64,000 bases of DNA from Peribacillus muralis (lineage in GTDB: Bacteria; Bacillota; Bacilli; Bacillales; DSM-1321), in the NCBI RefSeq assembly GCF_001439925.1, contig NZ_LMBV01000007.1:37821-101820 (forward strand). Direction: 5' to 3'. The translations under genes and the position numbers were made by a program. Below are positions 1 to 8,642 of this stretch, one piece after another (positions within the stretch are counted from its first letter, which is position 1; each line of letters starts with the position of its first letter). A model generated the notes under the pieces. That model saw only the letters and a list, made by a program, of their open reading frames with translations. It did no database searches and was not told where the DNA came from.

Positions 1-14
1 GAAGGAGCGAAATT

Positions 15-248
15 ATGTTATCAAAAGAAAAATTGGCCCGCATAAATGAACTTTCCAAAAAGGCTAAGGAAATTGGCTTGACGGAAGTTGAGGCGAAAGA
101 ACAAACGCAATTAAGAAGTGAGTATCTGGAAACATTCAGGCAATCCATGTCAGATACGTTAGAACACGTAAAAGTGGTCGACCCAGAAGGTAACGACGTC
201 ACTCCTCAAAAGATCAAAGATATTAAAGAAAAAAGAAACTTACATTAA
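15..248 (+). CDS. ynzC: DUF896 family protein YnzC
   Basis: This small 77-residue cytoplasmic protein matches the DUF896 (YnzC) family in length and pattern: an N-terminal helical hairpin (KLARINELSKKAKE) followed by EYLETFR and a conserved tail DPEGNDVTPQKIK. The ribosome binding site GAAGGAG lies just upstream at the window edge. In B. subtilis the gene sits between the lexA/yneA/yneB group and tkt, and it has the same position before tkt here. The molecular function of the family is not established. Confidence 0.92.
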   Translation: MLSKEKLARINELSKKAKEIGLTEVEAKEQTQLRSEYLETFRQSMSDTLEHVKVVDPEGNDVTPQKIKDIKEKRNLH

Positions 249-333
249 TGCTGGAACTTACCTGATGGGAATATCCCAATGGAAGGTTCTTTTGGCTTTT
301 AGTTTTTAAAAAAGAGAGCGTTCATGTATGTAT

Positions 334-375
334 TCTCCTATTTAGTTTAATCTAAATAGGGGACTTCTCTATTTT
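334..375 (+). terminator. Hairpin between ynzC and tkt, possible terminator
   Basis: The segments CCTATTTAG (337-345) and CTAAATAGG (352-360) form a perfect stem with a 6-base loop, extendable by three pairs on each side. Only an imperfect T-rich tract (CTATTTTG) follows, so termination is plausible but not certain. Confidence 0.4.
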
Positions 376-478
376 GCAAAAAGTATAATATTGGGTTTCA
401 AATAGTGATTTTAGTTGTGATATTAAGCAGGTCACTATAATATAAAGAGGTACATTACAAGAAGGGATGTTTTACGAT

Positions 479-2482
479 ATGTTAGATAAATTAGATGCAC
501 TTTCCATCAACACGATTCGTACTTTATCGATCGATGCCATTGAAAAGGCGAATTCCGGCCACCCAGGGATGCCTATGGGTGCAGCGCCGATGGCATATAA
601 ACTATGGACCGATTATATGAATCATAACCCGAAAAATCCAGATTGGTTCAATAGAGACCGCTTTGTTCTTTCAGCAGGACATGGATCGATGCTGTTATAC
701 AGCCTTCTTCATCTGTCTGGCTATGGATTATCGATCGATGATTTAAAAGGGTTCCGTCAGTGGGGCAGTAAAACTCCAGGACACCCTGAATTTGGGCATA
801 CTGCAGGCGTAGATGCAACAACAGGACCGCTAGGACAAGGGATTGCGATGGCAGTTGGAATGGCAATGGCCGAACGCCACCTGGCAGAAAGCTATAACCG
901 TGATTCTTATAATGTGGTCGATCACTATACATATAGCATTTGCGGAGATGGAGATTTAATGGAGGGCGTATCTGCCGAAGCCGCATCATTAGCTGGGCAT
1001 CTTCAACTTGGAAGACTTGTTGTTTTATATGATTCCAATGATATTTCACTTGATGGCGACTTAAGTCAGTCATTCAGTGAAAGTGTAGCAGAACGTTTCA
1101 AATCCTATAACTGGCAATATATCCGTGTTGAGGATGGAAATGATCTAGAGGAAATTGCTAAAGCGATTGAAGAAGCGAAAACGGATGAAAATCGTCCAAC
1201 ATTAATAGAAGTGAAAACAGTTATTGGTTACGGTTCTCCAAACCGTTCTGGTAAATCTGCTGTTCACGGCGCTCCGCTTGGTGCAGATGAACTGAAGTTG
1301 ACTAAAGAAGCATATAAATGGACATTCGAAAAGGACTTCCATGTACCAGAAGAAGTGTATTCACACTTCAATGAAACTGTTGTTGATGCAGGAGCTCAAA
1401 AAGAGGAAGCTTGGAACGAAATGTTCAAAAATTACAAAGAAGCACATCCTGAATTAGCCGGTCAATTGGAGCTGGCAATCAAGGGTGAACTGCCTGTTGA
1501 ATGGGATCAGGAAATTCCAGTTTACGAAGAAGGAAAAACATTGGCTTCCCGTGCTTCAAGTGGTGAAGTGTTAAACGCGATTGCCAAAAAGGTTCCTAGC
1601 TTCATCGGTGGATCAGCAGATTTAGCTGGATCGAATAATACAGCCATCAAAGGTGAGACAGATTTCTTACCGGGTAACTACAGTGGTCGCAATATTTGGT
1701 TTGGTGTACGTGAATTCGCAATGGGAGCGGCTTTGAATGGAATGACGCTTCATGGTGGACTTAAAGTGTACGGAGGAACGTTCTTCGTTTTCTCTGACTA
1801 CTTGCGTCCTGCCATCAGGATGGCAGCACTGATGGGCCTACCTGTAACCTATGTATTCACTCATGACAGCATTGCTGTTGGGGAAGACGGTCCGACACAT
1901 GAGCCAATCGAACAATTGGCGTCATTACGTGCGATGCCTAACTTAGGTGTAATCCGTCCAGCTGACGGTAATGAAACGGCAGCGGCTTGGAAAGTGGCTA
2001 TGGAGTCTACAAATAAACCAACTGCCCTTGTCCTTACACGCCAAGGATTGCCAACAATTAAAGATACTGCACAAAATGCCTATGAAGGTGTTTCAAAAGG
2101 GGCGTATGTCATCTCTGCTTCCAAGAAAGCAGATGCCGATGCTTTACTTCTTGCGACTGGTTCCGAAGTGAATCTGGCTGTGGAAGCACAGCAAGCTTTA
2201 GCAACAGAAGGCATTGATGTCTCTGTTGTCAGCATGCCTTCATGGGATCGATTTGAAACGCAATCGAAAGAATATAAACAAAGTGTCATCAATCCGGCCG
2301 TGAAAAAACGTCTAGCTATTGAAGTGGCTTCTCCGTTTGGTTGGGATCGCTATACAGGTGATGAGGGTGAAATCTTGGCCATCAATCACTTTGGAGCATC
2401 TGCACCAGGCAACAAGATCATGGAAGAGTTTGGATTCACAGTAGAAAATGTAGTGGCCCGTGTTAAAGGGTTGCTAAAATAA
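479..2482 (+). CDS. tkt: Transketolase
   Basis: Thiamine-diphosphate enzyme of the non-oxidative pentose phosphate pathway. It moves two-carbon ketol units between sugar phosphates in the cytoplasm. The sequence has the N-terminal [24 protein letters not shown] block, the ThDP/Mg motif GDGDLMEG near residues 156-163 followed by [10 protein letters not shown], and the pyrimidine-domain [14 protein letters not shown] block near residues 463-476, so all three transketolase domains are complete. An ATG at 467 is in frame, but it overlaps the GAAGGGATG ribosome binding site. The ATG at 479 fits the B. subtilis N-terminus better and gives 667 residues. A strong terminator follows. Confidence 0.97.
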   Translation: MLDKLDALSINTIRTLSIDAIEKANSGHPGMPMGAAPMAYKLWTDYMNHNPKNPDWFNRDRFVLSAGHGSMLLYSLLHLSGYGLSIDDLKGFRQWGSKTPGHPEFGHTAGVDATTGPLGQGIAMAVGMAMAERHLAESYNRDSYNVVDHYTYSICGDGDLMEGVSAEAASLAGHLQLGRLVVLYDSNDISLDGDLSQSFSESVAERFKSYNWQYIRVEDGNDLEEIAKAIEEAKTDENRPTLIEVKTVIGYGSPNRSGKSAVHGAPLGADELKLTKEAYKWTFEKDFHVPEEVYSHFNETVVDAGAQKEEAWNEMFKNYKEAHPELAGQLELAIKGELPVEWDQEIPVYEEGKTLASRASSGEVLNAIAKKVPSFIGGSADLAGSNNTAIKGETDFLPGNYSGRNIWFGVREFAMGAALNGMTLHGGLKVYGGTFFVFSDYLRPAIRMAALMGLPVTYVFTHDSIAVGEDGPTHEPIEQLASLRAMPNLGVIRPADGNETAAAWKVAMESTNKPTALVLTRQGLPTIKDTAQNAYEGVSKGAYVISASKKADADALLLATGSEVNLAVEAQQALATEGIDVSVVSMPSWDRFETQSKEYKQSVINPAVKKRLAIEVASPFGWDRYTGDEGEILAINHFGASAPGNKIMEEFGFTVENVVARVKGLLK

Positions 2483-2493
2483 TTGTAATACAA

Positions 2494-2528
2494 ACTGACG
2501 CCAACTAGCTTGGTGTCAGTTTTTTTTC
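2494..2528 (+). terminator. Intrinsic terminator after tkt
   Basis: ACTGACGCCAA (2494-2504) pairs with TTGGTGTCAGT (2510-2520), and a run of eight T follows. One G-T pair lies in the stem. Confidence 0.93.
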
Positions 2529-2737
2529 ATTGGTATGAGAAATCTTCGATTCGACAAAAAAAGAAGAAAATTTCACCAGCAAACAACATATCCTGTTCGT
2601 TTGTCAATATATAATGGGAATAATTAATTTTCGTTTAAATGTGTCATTTATAGGGGAAAGTCATCATATATAGTAAATGATGGAAATGGTTGGAGTTGTC
2701 CGAGTTACAAAATAGGAATGCTAGGAGGCAAGTGCTG

Positions 2738-3178
2738 ATGAGAACCTATCAAATTTTTTTAATCGAAGATGAATTTGCCCATCATTATTATGGAAGAGAA
2801 AAACTATTTTTCAATTTGTTTTTGGAATATATTCATGCAAGGGGCAGACTGAAGAGTATTTTGCAAAAACAAATCGAATTTGTCACCAAAACAGTCCCGA
2901 TTATCCAATTGCAATTGGCCATCGAACAACGTTTGCCTAGAAAGATGAATTTTTGGACTCAAGATGGCAAATACTATTTAGAAAAAACAAATGGATCAAG
3001 TAAAGCCGTTTTGATTATCGAGAACGAATCCATTACGCTAAAAGCTGATGGAGACTACGAAGCAGAAACTGCCTTTTTTGAATGTATTCGAAAATACGAG
3101 GCGAGTTTTCTCGCGATAGATTTTGAACACGAAAAATACGGATGGTTAAAACCGATAAAAGAAAGAAAATTTGTCTAA
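2738..3178 (+). CDS. sirA: Sporulation inhibitor of replication SirA (YneE)
   Basis: SirA binds domain I of DnaA at the onset of sporulation and blocks new rounds of chromosome replication. The 146-residue product has the family pattern: N-terminal EDEFAHHYYGRE, a middle GDYEAETAFFE block, and the C-terminal YGWLKPIKERKFV. A longer reading from a TTG at 2690 exists, but AGGAGG at 2723-2728 lies nine bases before the ATG at 2738, and this start matches the B. subtilis protein. The neighbours tkt and yneF are also conserved. Confidence 0.9.
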   Translation: MRTYQIFLIEDEFAHHYYGREKLFFNLFLEYIHARGRLKSILQKQIEFVTKTVPIIQLQLAIEQRLPRKMNFWTQDGKYYLEKTNGSSKAVLIIENESITLKADGDYEAETAFFECIRKYEASFLAIDFEHEKYGWLKPIKERKFV

Positions 3179-3262
3179 ATGGGGGACTTTTCGGCAGCGG
3201 GTATTGTATAATAATCTTTGGTCTAGTACACTGATGTTAGACAACACGAAGGAGGAAATAGT

Positions 3263-3478
3263 ATGTGGGTTTACATTCTAGTTGGCGTACTGGCATTGAT
3301 TGCTGGAGTAGTGCTGGGATTTTTCATCGCTCGTAAATACATGATGGATTACTTAAAGAAAAATCCGCCAATTAACGAACAGATGCTGAAAATGATGATG
3401 ATGCAAATGGGCATGAAACCATCCCAAAAGAAAATTAATCAAATGATGAGCGCCATGAACAAGCAACAAACAAAATAA
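3263..3478 (+). CDS. yneF: UPF0154 membrane protein YneF
   Basis: This 71-residue protein has one N-terminal transmembrane helix (residues about 3-23) and a charged, methionine-rich cytoplasmic tail with [21 protein letters not shown], the hallmark of the UPF0154 family. GAAGGAGG precedes the ATG. It follows sirA as in B. subtilis. The function of the family is unknown. Confidence 0.93.
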   Translation: MWVYILVGVLALIAGVVLGFFIARKYMMDYLKKNPPINEQMLKMMMMQMGMKPSQKKINQMMSAMNKQQTK

Positions 3479-3603
3479 ATTCGATGGTTCATCCTTTGAT
3501 TAATCGCAATTATAAGATAAGCAAATCATAAACTACCTTGAAGAGTGAATCTTTCATAATAAATTTCCTTGTTTTTGCTTTATCTTTCAATTACTGATTC
3601 GAA

Positions 3604-3645
3604 ACCCCTCTCTCTGTTTGATTCAATCAGGGAGAGGGGTTTTTT
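3604..3645 (+). terminator. Intrinsic terminator
   Basis: ACCCCTCTCTCTG (3604-3616) pairs with CAGGGAGAGGGGT (3628-3640) with one wobble, followed by TTTTTT. It ends the yneF transcript. The rest of 3479-3807 shows no convincing gene. Confidence 0.92.
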
Positions 3646-3807
3646 GTATGGTAAAGGATGTCCGCAATGAAAAAAGCGGCAGTAAAATTAATAATGATGT
3701 TACTGATTTAAATCCTGTTTGTGAATTCCGTAAAAACTCTCGTTACAATAGCTCATATCTGGTAAAATAGTTAATTGTAACTACTACTAACAACAGGAGG
3801 TTCATTA

Positions 3808-4209
3808 ATGAACGATTCAGTAGGTTTTTGGAAACGTTTCTTTGCAGGAATTCTGGACGGACTAATAATATCATTACCATTAACATTGATTTTCGGTTGG
3901 ATAACCGGGGATTGGGAAAATGAAAGTTATTCAACGATTGTGGACTTACTCTACATGCTGATTGTCCCGATAGTATGGTATGGCTATACAGTCGGTAAAC
4001 GGATTATGGGCATTCGTATCGTAAGGGTCGATGGCAGGAAAGTAGGTCTAGGCACGATGCTGTTAAGAACATTCGTTGCAGGTATAGTCTATATCCTTAC
4101 TATTGGAATAGGTTTTATTATTAGCGCCTTCATGGTCGGTATAAGAAAAGATCATCGGGCGATCCATGATTTCATAGCTGGTACATATGTGACCTCGGAG
4201 AAACCTTGA
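3808..4209 (+). CDS. RDD family membrane protein
   Basis: This 133-residue integral membrane protein begins with GFWKRFFAGILDGLIISLP, which contains the R and D positions that name the RDD family. It then has a hydrophobic helix, the PIVWYGYTVGKRIMGIRIVR motif, and a C-terminal hydrophobic segment ending DHRAIHDFIAGTYV. About three or four membrane segments are visible. Some relatives have been proposed to act in ion or compatible-solute transport, but that cannot be assigned here. GGAGG precedes the ATG, and the gene stands alone between two terminators. Confidence 0.85.
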   Translation: MNDSVGFWKRFFAGILDGLIISLPLTLIFGWITGDWENESYSTIVDLLYMLIVPIVWYGYTVGKRIMGIRIVRVDGRKVGLGTMLLRTFVAGIVYILTIGIGFIISAFMVGIRKDHRAIHDFIAGTYVTSEKP

Positions 4210-4258
4210 GAAAAAGATGAGCAGCATTAGCTAAAATCTGATAAGAACATATAGTTAA

Positions 4259-4300
4259 AGACCTGAGTTCGGTATTCTACCCTGCTCAGGTCTTTTATTT
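4259..4300 (+). terminator. Intrinsic terminator
   Basis: AGACCTGAG (4259-4267) pairs with CTCAGGTCT (4285-4293), and TTTTATTTTT follows. It ends the RDD gene. Confidence 0.85.
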
Positions 4301-4429
4301 TTATCGGCATCCAGTATTATTTCCCCTTAAAGATGATTTTAAGGAGAAACAAAGCTGCTGGAAATTTTCTTTTTCAATCTAACTAATTTTAAGAATAAAA
4401 AGTCTGTCGGAGGATAGGAGCCTACTCGA

Positions 4430-5317
4430 TTAATTTTCTTCTTTTTCAATACTTTGTATGAAATTAAGCGCCGTTTCGGCAAGTGCATCTTTTTTTCTTG
4501 TACATAATGAGATGGGATTTTTTAATTGAATTTCATCTACATGTACTGTGTCTACATCTCCACGGGTCATATATTCGTTAACTTCAAGAGATGAAACAAA
4601 GGTAACTCCATAACCTTCAATCACAGTTCTAATTGTTTCATTCAATCCATTAATCTGTAAACCAACGATTGGTTTATTTACATTATGGATTTCACATAAA
4701 GAAACCAACTTTTCTCGTGAAGAACTCCCTTCTTCTCGAAACACAAAAGGCTCTCTTACCATTTCAGCCAATGTAATATTTTTTGAAGCAAACTTATGAT
4801 CTTTATGCACGACAAATACCATTTTATCTTCAAGTAATTCCTTACTATGAATGACTGGATTAAACTCTTTTCTTCCACCGATGAAAGCAATTTCCGCTTC
4901 ATGATTAATTAACTGATTGATTGCACTTCGAGAATTAGTTGTTGTTAATTCTACCTCCACCTCAGGGTACCTTTGTTTGTAAAGCCCAATCCATTTTGGC
5001 AATAGAAAATTTGCTGGAAGATATGTTGCGACAATACGGAGCTTTCCAACTGCTCCCTTTTTGAGTTGATCAATATAAGAGTCTATTTCAGTTTCGAGGG
5101 AAAATAATCTTTTAGCTTGTTTAGCAAGTTGAATTCCAGCTTGAGTTAATAAGATGCCTCTACCATTAGGAGACAATAAAATTAAACCAAGTTCTTGTTC
5201 AAATTTTTTTATTTGTGCTGTTACAGCAGGCTGACTTATATTCAGCTCCTCAGCAGCACGAGTAACATTTCCTTTTTCAGCGACGGTATAAAACAGTCTT
5301 AATGCATGTAGGTTCAT
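4430..5317 (-). CDS. LysR family transcriptional regulator
   Basis: Full-length LysR regulator (295 residues). The N-terminal winged helix (about residues 1-60, with the recognition region AEELNISQPAVTAQIKKFEQELG) is followed by a substrate-binding domain with two periplasmic-binding-protein-like halves. It most resembles the CysL/YwfK branch, although effector and targets cannot be read from the sequence. It is transcribed divergently from the threonine-synthase-like gene at 5474, so it probably regulates that gene and itself. GAGGTGAAT lies before the start codon. Confidence 0.88.
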   Translation of the reverse strand: MNLHALRLFYTVAEKGNVTRAAEELNISQPAVTAQIKKFEQELGLILLSPNGRGILLTQAGIQLAKQAKRLFSLETEIDSYIDQLKKGAVGKLRIVATYLPANFLLPKWIGLYKQRYPEVEVELTTTNSRSAINQLINHEAEIAFIGGRKEFNPVIHSKELLEDKMVFVVHKDHKFASKNITLAEMVREPFVFREEGSSSREKLVSLCEIHNVNKPIVGLQINGLNETIRTVIEGYGVTFVSSLEVNEYMTRGDVDTVHVDEIQLKNPISLCTRKKDALAETALNFIQSIEKEEN

Positions 5318-5333
5318 TATTCACCTCTATAAT

Positions 5334-5350
5334 CATAAATGAAACTTATG
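5334..5350. promoter_or_regulatory. LysR-type inverted repeat
   Basis: CATAA (5334-5338), a 7-base spacer and TTATG (5346-5350) form a perfect interrupted palindrome close to the lysR start. It contains the T-N11-A pattern expected of a LysR box. A second inverted repeat, TTATA-N4-TATAA, lies at about 5395-5408, nearer the divergent gene. Confidence 0.5.
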
Positions 5351-5473
5351 AATACTAATAAAAGATATATTATATTTATTGAAATTCTTTCTTTATTATA
5401 AGACTATAAAAGTTCCTACTCAAGAAAATCCCTAATTAAAGAGGTGAGAGGGCAGCTAGCATGTCCCTAATAA

Positions 5474-6739
5474 ATGAAACTAGTATGTATCGACTGTGGT
5501 CAAGAAATGCCTTCTAACGATTTTATCTACCATTGTACATGTGGCGGACTATTAGATATTGTCCATGATTTTCACAACTATGATGCTGACTTTTTGAAGC
5601 ATTTATTTAATGAACGTCTTGCTGAACGTATGACACCCTATGCAAGTGGGGTATGGAGGTACAAAGAATTAATCTGTCCTGAGTTACCTGAAGACTGTAT
5701 TGTTACCAAATATGAAGGAAACACAGGATTATACTCATCTGAGTTGATTCAAAGATATACGGGATTGAATCAAGTTTCTTTAAAGGCGCAAAGTGAAAAC
5801 CCTAGTGGTTCATTTAAAGACAATGGCATGACTGTTGCGGTTTCTCATGGGAAATCCTTGGGCTATAAAAACTTCACTTGCACTTCAACAGGAAACACAT
5901 CCTCTTCTTTAGCTATGTATGCCTCGATCGCTCATGCAAATTCTTATGTTTTCGTCCCAAATAAAGATATTTCGATTAATAAAGTATTACAGACAATAGC
6001 TTATGGATCACATGTATTTAGTATTTCGGGTACGTATGATGACGGTATTCAGTTTCTAGAGAAGTATAGTAGTGATCTTGGGTTATACGTATGCAATTCA
6101 ATTAATCCCTTTAGAATAGAGGGACAAAAAAGTATTGTTTATGAAATAGCACAGTATTTAAACTGGGATTTACCTGAATGGATTATTGTACCTGGTGGAG
6201 CCTTAAGTAATGCAACTGCTTTAGGTAAAGGATTACATGAGTTATTCACGCTTGGGTTTATAGAGAAGATGCCTCGAGTAGCAATTGTTCAAGCTGATGG
6301 TGCCAGCCCATTCCATAAAATGATAGCTCAAGAAAAGAATGAACTTACACCTGAACTTCATCCATTTACTAGAGCTTCTGCAATGAATATCGGAAATCCA
6401 CCTAGTTGGAAAAAAGCCATGCATATAATAAGACAAACAAATGGAATAACCATATCCGTGACAGATGACGAAATCCTTGATGCAAAAGCTATAATTGATA
6501 AAAGTGGAATAGGATGTGAACCTGCTTCGGCAGCTACTGTTGCTGGACTACGAAACTTAGTGTCTCAACAGGTGATTGACAAAGAGGAGTCAGCACTATG
6601 TATCTTAACAGGAAATATCTTAAAGGATACAGATGCTCTTAATGAGTATCATTTTGGAGAAAGTAATCATTCAACTTTTAAAAATGCTTTGCATCCGACT
6701 AGTTTGGCTTATGATACGATTAAAAAGTATATATTATAG
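5474..6739 (+). CDS. Threonine synthase-like PLP enzyme
   Basis: Fold-type II pyridoxal-phosphate enzyme of 421 residues. Residues about 5-25 form a zinc-ribbon-like start (CIDCG and CTCGG), as in threonine synthase and cysteate synthase. The PLP lysine lies in NPSGSFKDNGM near residue 117, and the phosphate-binding loop is TSTGNTSSSLAMY. The usual threonine synthase converts O-phosphohomoserine to threonine. No homoserine kinase or homoserine dehydrogenase gene is adjacent, and the lone LysR partner suggests a specialised or alternative substrate. The ribosome binding site GAGGTGAGAGGG is about 22 bases upstream of the ATG, so the true start is not certain. Confidence 0.8.
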   Translation: MKLVCIDCGQEMPSNDFIYHCTCGGLLDIVHDFHNYDADFLKHLFNERLAERMTPYASGVWRYKELICPELPEDCIVTKYEGNTGLYSSELIQRYTGLNQVSLKAQSENPSGSFKDNGMTVAVSHGKSLGYKNFTCTSTGNTSSSLAMYASIAHANSYVFVPNKDISINKVLQTIAYGSHVFSISGTYDDGIQFLEKYSSDLGLYVCNSINPFRIEGQKSIVYEIAQYLNWDLPEWIIVPGGALSNATALGKGLHELFTLGFIEKMPRVAIVQADGASPFHKMIAQEKNELTPELHPFTRASAMNIGNPPSWKKAMHIIRQTNGITISVTDDEILDAKAIIDKSGIGCEPASAATVAGLRNLVSQQVIDKEESALCILTGNILKDTDALNEYHFGESNHSTFKNALHPTSLAYDTIKKYIL

Positions 6740-7289
6740 AAATTTATTAAAAGATCATCCCCGACAAGAAGAAACATAAAAAGGCAGGGCAGTGATCGAA
6801 AATCCGATTTCAATTGGAGCTCTCTGGCTTAGTCTTTTTTGGAACCTTTTATAGTTGTAATAGTAGATATGATGAAAATAGGACCTGTCAGAATCATAGC
6901 AACTCAATATCTTTTCATCTTTGAATGATAAGGCGATGGTCCTTGGGCAAGCTGGACCATGCCTTGTTCACTTCTTCATCCAGAAAACATTAGTTAGTTC
7001 TCTGGATAACCACTTGATAATTTTTTTATAACCTATGGTGAGCCGTTTAGTAACTGTTCATTTTGGCGTTTCACCTCGTCTAGTTTGACGGTAGCACCTC
7101 TTCAAAGACTCGATAGTGTCTACATATGGAACAGGTTAATCTTTTTTTGGGAATGACCATAACTCACTGCGTTATTTGAACAATTTCCAGTACGCGACAT
7201 GCACGTTTTTGATTTTTTTCCATATCGATTCCGTTTAGTGTGGCAAAATGGTGGGAAAAATCATAAAGTGGTGAGAGTTGACTTTAGCA
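6740..7289. other. Intergenic region without a recognised gene
   Basis: About 550 bases of AT-rich sequence between two divergently organised units. Short translated stretches on the plus strand near 6800-6850 look membrane-like but are closed by stops. I see no gene, terminator or repeat I can support. Confidence 0.5.
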
Positions 7290-7312
7290 ACTGTAACGTT
7301 TAAGATTACAGT
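7290..7312. promoter_or_regulatory. Inverted repeat before the Rrf2 gene, probable operator
   Basis: ACTGTAA (7290-7296) and TTACAGT (7306-7312) form a perfect inverted repeat with a 9-base spacer, 26 bases before the Rrf2 start codon. The position suits an autoregulatory operator. No binding consensus is assumed. Confidence 0.5.
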
Positions 7313-7337
7313 AATCTTCTTGAGGAGGATGCCAAAA

Positions 7338-7757
7338 GTGAATAGTGATTTTACAATAGCTGTGCATAGTTTGGTGTATTTGGCTTATTTGCCAGATCGT
7401 ATGGCAAGCAGTGAGTCTATCGCAGAAAACGTTTGTACTAACTCGGCAAGAATCAGGAAAATGATGAGCAGCTTACGGAACAAAGGATATGTCAAGACTA
7501 AAGAAGGTGTTGGCGGTGGCTATATCCTCGTTTGTAACCCTGAAGAGGTAACTTTGGCGGATATATATATAACCGTCTCACACGGGACATTAAAGCCGAA
7601 TTGGTGTACAGGTGACCCGGACAGAAAGTGTGTCATATCTTCCAATACACAGCTGGTTATGGATCAAATACTCGATGAAGCTGAACTATATTTTGAAAAA
7701 TATTTAGAGAATATTACCCTGAGTGCATTTTTGGAGAAAATTAAGCAATGTCCTTGA
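7338..7757 (+). CDS. Rrf2 family transcriptional regulator (YwnA-like)
   Basis: Winged-helix regulator of about 139 residues. It has the typical start NSDFTIAVHSLVYLAYLPD, an HTH region (SIAENVCTNSARIRKMMSSL) and the wing VKTKEGVGGGYIL. A GTG at 7338 follows AGGAGG (7323-7328) by nine bases, so I prefer it to earlier ATG codons. Rrf2 proteins sense iron-sulfur clusters, NO, cysteine or oxidants. The cysteines here (ENVC, LVC, NWC, RKC) are not in the classical three-cysteine cluster loop, so a thiol switch is possible. It leads a unit with a redox theme: IDEAL protein, thioredoxin, old yellow enzyme. Confidence 0.85.
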   Translation: MNSDFTIAVHSLVYLAYLPDRMASSESIAENVCTNSARIRKMMSSLRNKGYVKTKEGVGGGYILVCNPEEVTLADIYITVSHGTLKPNWCTGDPDRKCVISSNTQLVMDQILDEAELYFEKYLENITLSAFLEKIKQCP

Positions 7758-7848
7758 TATTGATTTAGTTTTTTCTTTTATAGTTACTGTATATTTTATT
7801 TTTACAGTTTATTGTTGTTTTTTTAATGAAAATAAAGGGGTGTCTTTT

Positions 7849-8229
7849 ATGGCAGGAAATAAGCAGTTTGAAAACGGTGATTGGGTACAAGGAAGGTCGA
7901 GGGAGGGAGAACTTATACACGGATTCATCGAAACCTTAAGCAGGAATCAAGATATCATTAAAGTGAATGTTGTGGAAAGCGATAATGAAAAGGCAATTGG
8001 TAAAGCGATTTGGATTCCAAGTAAATGGACTGAAAAGCTGCCGGACTTAGAAATTAGTAACGAAAGTGATCTATTGGCATTAATTGATTTAGCGTTGCTT
8101 TCCAAAGATGAGACGTGGTTTATGGAGTTATCTGGTAAATTGGGAACGATTAAGATCCATCCCACATTAAAGGATAAAAAATCCGATTTCATTTTGGAAG
8201 GCAATAGAATTGCTAAACTTGATTTTTAA
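7849..8229 (+). CDS. IDEAL-domain protein in redox cluster
   Basis: This 126-residue soluble protein has two visible parts. An N-terminal beta-rich segment (residues about 1-60, GDWVQGRSREGELIHGF through AIWIPSKW) looks like a small barrel. The segment DLLALIDLALLSKDETWFMEL (residues about 75-95) fits the IDEAL motif of Bacillales proteins. A longer reading from 7723 overlaps the Rrf2 gene and has no start signal, whereas AAAGGGG lies eight bases before the ATG at 7849. The function is unknown. Its place between an Rrf2 regulator and a thioredoxin suggests a role in redox stress. Confidence 0.7.
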   Translation: MAGNKQFENGDWVQGRSREGELIHGFIETLSRNQDIIKVNVVESDNEKAIGKAIWIPSKWTEKLPDLEISNESDLLALIDLALLSKDETWFMELSGKLGTIKIHPTLKDKKSDFILEGNRIAKLDF

Positions 8230-8261
8230 TGAGTTGGTGATAAAACGAGGAGGATATGATC

Positions 8262-8576
8262 ATGACTATTGAGCATGTAACGGATGATAATTTTGCGGCT
8301 GTAGTTAAAGAAGGTCTTGTGCTAGTTGATTTTTGGGCACCATGGTGCGGTCCATGTAAAATGATAGCACCAGTCCTTAATGAATTGGATGCTGAAATGG
8401 GTGAACAGGTTAAAATCGTTAAACTCAATGTTGATGAAAATACAGCGACGACACAACAATACGGGATAATGGGAATACCAGCACTTATTCTTTTCAAAGA
8501 TGGTGAAAAGGTCGATCAGGCAGTTGGATTGCAGCCTAAAGAAGCAATTTCGGCCTTAATCACTAAGCATGCATGA
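8262..8576 (+). CDS. trxA: Thioredoxin
   Basis: Small dithiol oxidoreductase of about 104 residues that reduces disulfides in cytoplasmic proteins. The active site [10 protein letters not shown] is intact, and the cis-proline loop is GIPALILF. Length and pattern match TrxA of Bacillus. The ATG at 8256 is only two bases from GAGGAGG (8247-8253), so I prefer the ATG at 8262. It is probably an additional thioredoxin belonging to this cluster. Whether a second housekeeping trxA exists elsewhere cannot be seen here. Confidence 0.9.
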   Translation: MTIEHVTDDNFAAVVKEGLVLVDFWAPWCGPCKMIAPVLNELDAEMGEQVKIVKLNVDENTATTQQYGIMGIPALILFKDGEKVDQAVGLQPKEAISALITKHA

Positions 8577-8642
8577 TAATTCAATGACAACCGTTACTTA
8601 TTCGGTTGGTGGTAATTTACTTATAAAATGGAGGACTTGCAA

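Noticed and set aside
648..1073. Open frame of 141 codons on the minus strand inside tkt
   Set aside because: It lies fully within a strongly conserved transketolase gene and has no ribosome binding site or family pattern.
3648..3770. Plus-strand frame of 40 codons (MVKDVRNEKSGSK start)
   Set aside because: It starts right after a terminator, has no ribosome binding site and matches no small protein I know.
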